Shown here one piece after another: positions 62,731 to 64,000 of a DNA stretch of 64,000 nucleotides (position 1 is its first letter; each line of letters starts with the position of its first letter). Below the pieces are notes generated by a model that had not been told where the DNA came from, made no database searches, and worked only from the letters and a program-made list of their open reading frames with translations. Origin of the DNA: Pseudogemmobacter sp044142105 (GTDB taxonomy: Bacteria > Pseudomonadota > Alphaproteobacteria > Rhodobacterales > Rhodobacteraceae); contig NZ_JBGTYM010000006.1 of assembly GCF_044142105.1 (NCBI RefSeq), positions 186,001 to 250,000 of the forward strand. Reading direction: 5' to 3'. A program made the position numbers and the translations under genes.

Positions 62731-63481
62731 GGTGCTGTCAGACGAATGCGAACCCGTCTCCGTTCCCCCTTGCCCACCGGCTCGTCACGCAGCGAGGAGG
62801 CCGCGCCACTTGGGCCAAGGGCGGCGGCACGGGTCTATTTGTAGGCGTTGCGAACTTGGAGGTGGCGCTCGGTCGGAAAGTGGGTGTGGGCGGAGGCATG
62901 CACTGAAGCGAACTTCTGCAAGGTATGCATGCGGCGGAACGGCAAGTGTGAATTCTCGGCCCGATTGTTGAGCCAGCGCCGCAGGACCGGATCCGGTCCG
63001 TCACGATGGTCTCGGGTCGTCCGTGCCGCTTCATCTTCATCGTTTTTCTGAGGAATTTCAGGGCCGCCTCGCGGTCCCGCGGCCTGGTGACGACGCTTTC
63101 CTGCACCTCGTCCTCATGGTCGACGCCCCGCCAGAGGTAGGGCATCGGCCATTGATCCTCACCTAGACCTCGTCCGGGTGCCAGCGCCAGTGGCGGCAGG
63201 CGCGCATTGCCTCGACACGCTTGCCACGGATTTCGGATGCAAACATCGGGCCGAACCTGTTCCACCAATATCGCACGGTCTCGTGGCTGATCTCGACCCC
63301 GCGCTCGTGCAGCAGATCCTCGACATTGCGCAGGGAGAGCGGGAACCGGATGTAGAGCATCACCGCCAGACGGATGATCGACGGGCTGGTCTTCAAGCGG
63401 CGGAACGGCGAGCGCTTAGGCATCCACGAAGGCTAGCGGACCGCCCTGCCCCACGGCAAGTGCGGTGCCTCTGACACCACC
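62731..63481 (-). mobile_element. Decayed IS6-family element, copy 3
   Basis: The 751-base element has terminal repeats GGTGCTGTCAGACG at 62731 and, on the other strand, GGTGGTGTCAGAGG ending at 63481. Size and layout fit IS6-family insertion sequences. Flanking 8-base sequences differ, so no target duplication remains. Transposase frames are broken. Confidence 0.85.
62785..63423 (-). pseudogene. IS6-family transposase, frameshifted
   Basis: The N-terminal piece starts at ATG 63423 (MPKRSPFRRLK) and includes RFPLSLRNVEDLLHERGVEI. A second frame carries PYLWRGVDHEDEVQESVVTR and the second catalytic aspartate in RPETIVTDR. The C-terminal part is readable only after another frame change. The first catalytic aspartate is kept in WHPDEV. 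Confidence 0.82.
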
Positions 63482-63700
63482 GTCGCGCTTGAACTGGCGT
63501 TCAAGGCAGGCCGCGACGGGATGGCACCACTCGGTAAAGGCGGCTGTGCGGAGCTGCTCGTAAGCGTTGCGGAGCGAAGAAATCGCGCTGCCGGTCTGTC
63601 CGAGAATATTTCTTCCGTTTCGCCAGCCACCTTTGGAATGGGCAAAAAGGAATACGCGCATTAAATTCACGACAACATCAATCGTCAATTGGAGCGTTCC
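63482..63700. other. Short spacer between IS6 copy 3 and the FMN reductase gene
   Basis: A plus-strand frame of about 60 codons runs from the IS end to a TAA near 63660 (VALELAFKAGRDGMAPL at its start). It could be the 3' tail of a gene cut by the IS, but I recognise no family. Confidence 0.3.
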
Positions 63701-64000
63701 ATGGCCTTCCGCATCGTCGGCTTCTCCGGCAGCTTCAGCCAGCCCTCGCGCACCCGCGCATTGGTCGACCTGGCGCTTGGCCGCGCCGCCCAAATATTCG
63801 GCGCGACGACGGTTAGCCACGGCCTGTCGGACCTACAACCTCAACTTGGCACGGCTACCCGGCTTGAGGATTTGCACAGTTTGCCGCGTGCCATCGTGGC
63901 TTCGATCCTGTCTGCGGATGCGCTGATCGTGGGTAGCCCGATCTACAAGGGCAGCTATGGCGGGCTGTTCAAGCATCTCTTCGACCTGATCGACCCTGCC
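63701..64000 (+). CDS. NADPH-dependent FMN reductase (SsuE/MsuE-like), N-terminal part
   Basis: The first 100 codons are present; the gene runs off the window. GFSGSFSQPSRTRALVDLAL near the start is the FMN-phosphate loop of flavodoxin-like reductases, and VGSPIYKGSYGGLFKHLFDL is the SsuE/MsuE signature near residue 80. These enzymes supply reduced FMN to sulfonate monooxygenases. GGAG eight bases before ATG 63701 supports the start. Partner genes, if any, lie to the right. Confidence 0.85.
   Translation, partial: MAFRIVGFSGSFSQPSRTRALVDLALGRAAQIFGATTVSHGLSDLQPQLGTATRLEDLHSLPRAIVASILSADALIVGSPIYKGSYGGLFKHLFDLIDPA

Noticed and set aside
62723..63489. Target-site duplication around IS6 copy 3
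   Set aside because: The eight bases on the left (GTCCTGAG) and right (GTCGCGCT) differ, so no duplication can be claimed.
1..64000. tRNA, rRNA, CRISPR arrays, prophage genes, replication origin
   Set aside because: None was recognised on reading through either strand. Small RNA genes could be missed without a covariance search.

Overview
The window reads as the chromosome of a high-GC alphaproteobacterium, most likely a Rhodobacterales/Rhodobacteraceae member (Paracoccus, Rhodobacter, Gemmobacter or similar). The clues are the base composition, the many ABC importers, the carnitine locus in which carnitine dehydrogenase is fused to a thioesterase, and the conserved blocks coaBC-dut-ThiF/MoeB, gshB-yraN-rsmI / LpoA-like, and glnD-murJ-rhomboid-trpS. 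No rRNA, tRNA, CRISPR array or prophage was recognised.

Layout. (1) 1-3.6 kb: carnitine catabolism. A short-chain dehydrogenase (cut by the window edge), carnitine dehydrogenase/betainyl-CoA thioesterase and a dehydrocarnitine-cleaving BKACE enzyme face away from an AraC-type regulator. Together they should convert carnitine to glycine betaine. (2) 3.6-7.3 kb: an M3 oligopeptidase and a two-gene amino-acid ABC importer with no ATPase beside it. (3) 7.4-25.9 kb: housekeeping genes: a ThiF/MoeB-like adenylyltransferase, dut, coaBC, a ChaN-like protein, cobU, a cobC-like phosphatase, a GST, comM, gshB, yraN, rsmI, an LpoA-like lipoprotein, glnD, murJ, a rhomboid that lacks its catalytic residues, trpS and an unknown membrane protein. 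(4) 26.1-63.5 kb: an accessory region of three catabolic modules, each followed by a decayed IS6-family element in the same orientation (about 40.4, 53.1 and 62.7 kb). (5) From 63.7 kb: the start of an NADPH-dependent FMN reductase, running off the end.

Module A (26.7-40.3 kb) has a GntR/FCD regulator, a flavin reductase-like protein, an Asp/Glu/hydantoin racemase, a complete Dpp/Opp-type ABC importer and four amidohydrolases. Two of these are paralogues with D-x-D in place of the first metal-binding H-x-H. Two copies of a GTCGAC-centred palindrome, one before each operon, tie the locus into one probable GntR regulon. It looks like uptake and ring or amide hydrolysis of a nitrogen-containing compound, substrate unknown.

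Module B (40.9-53.1 kb) has an XRE-cupin regulator, a MATE exporter, a spermidine/putrescine-type ABC importer, an octopine/nopaline-dehydrogenase-family enzyme, two AhpD-like proteins (one without cysteine), a flavin monooxygenase, a cysteine-desulfurase-like PLP enzyme and an Lrp regulator. This combination is not a pathway I recognise.

Module C (54.3-62.7 kb) has an IclR regulator, a Fe3+/phosphonate-type ABC importer with a double-length permease, a CaiB-type CoA-transferase, a CitE-like CoA-ester lyase, a 2-hydroxyacid dehydrogenase and an RraA-like aldolase. They are packed with overlapping stop and start codons. This looks like uptake, CoA activation and carbon-carbon cleavage of a hydroxy- or dicarboxylic acid.
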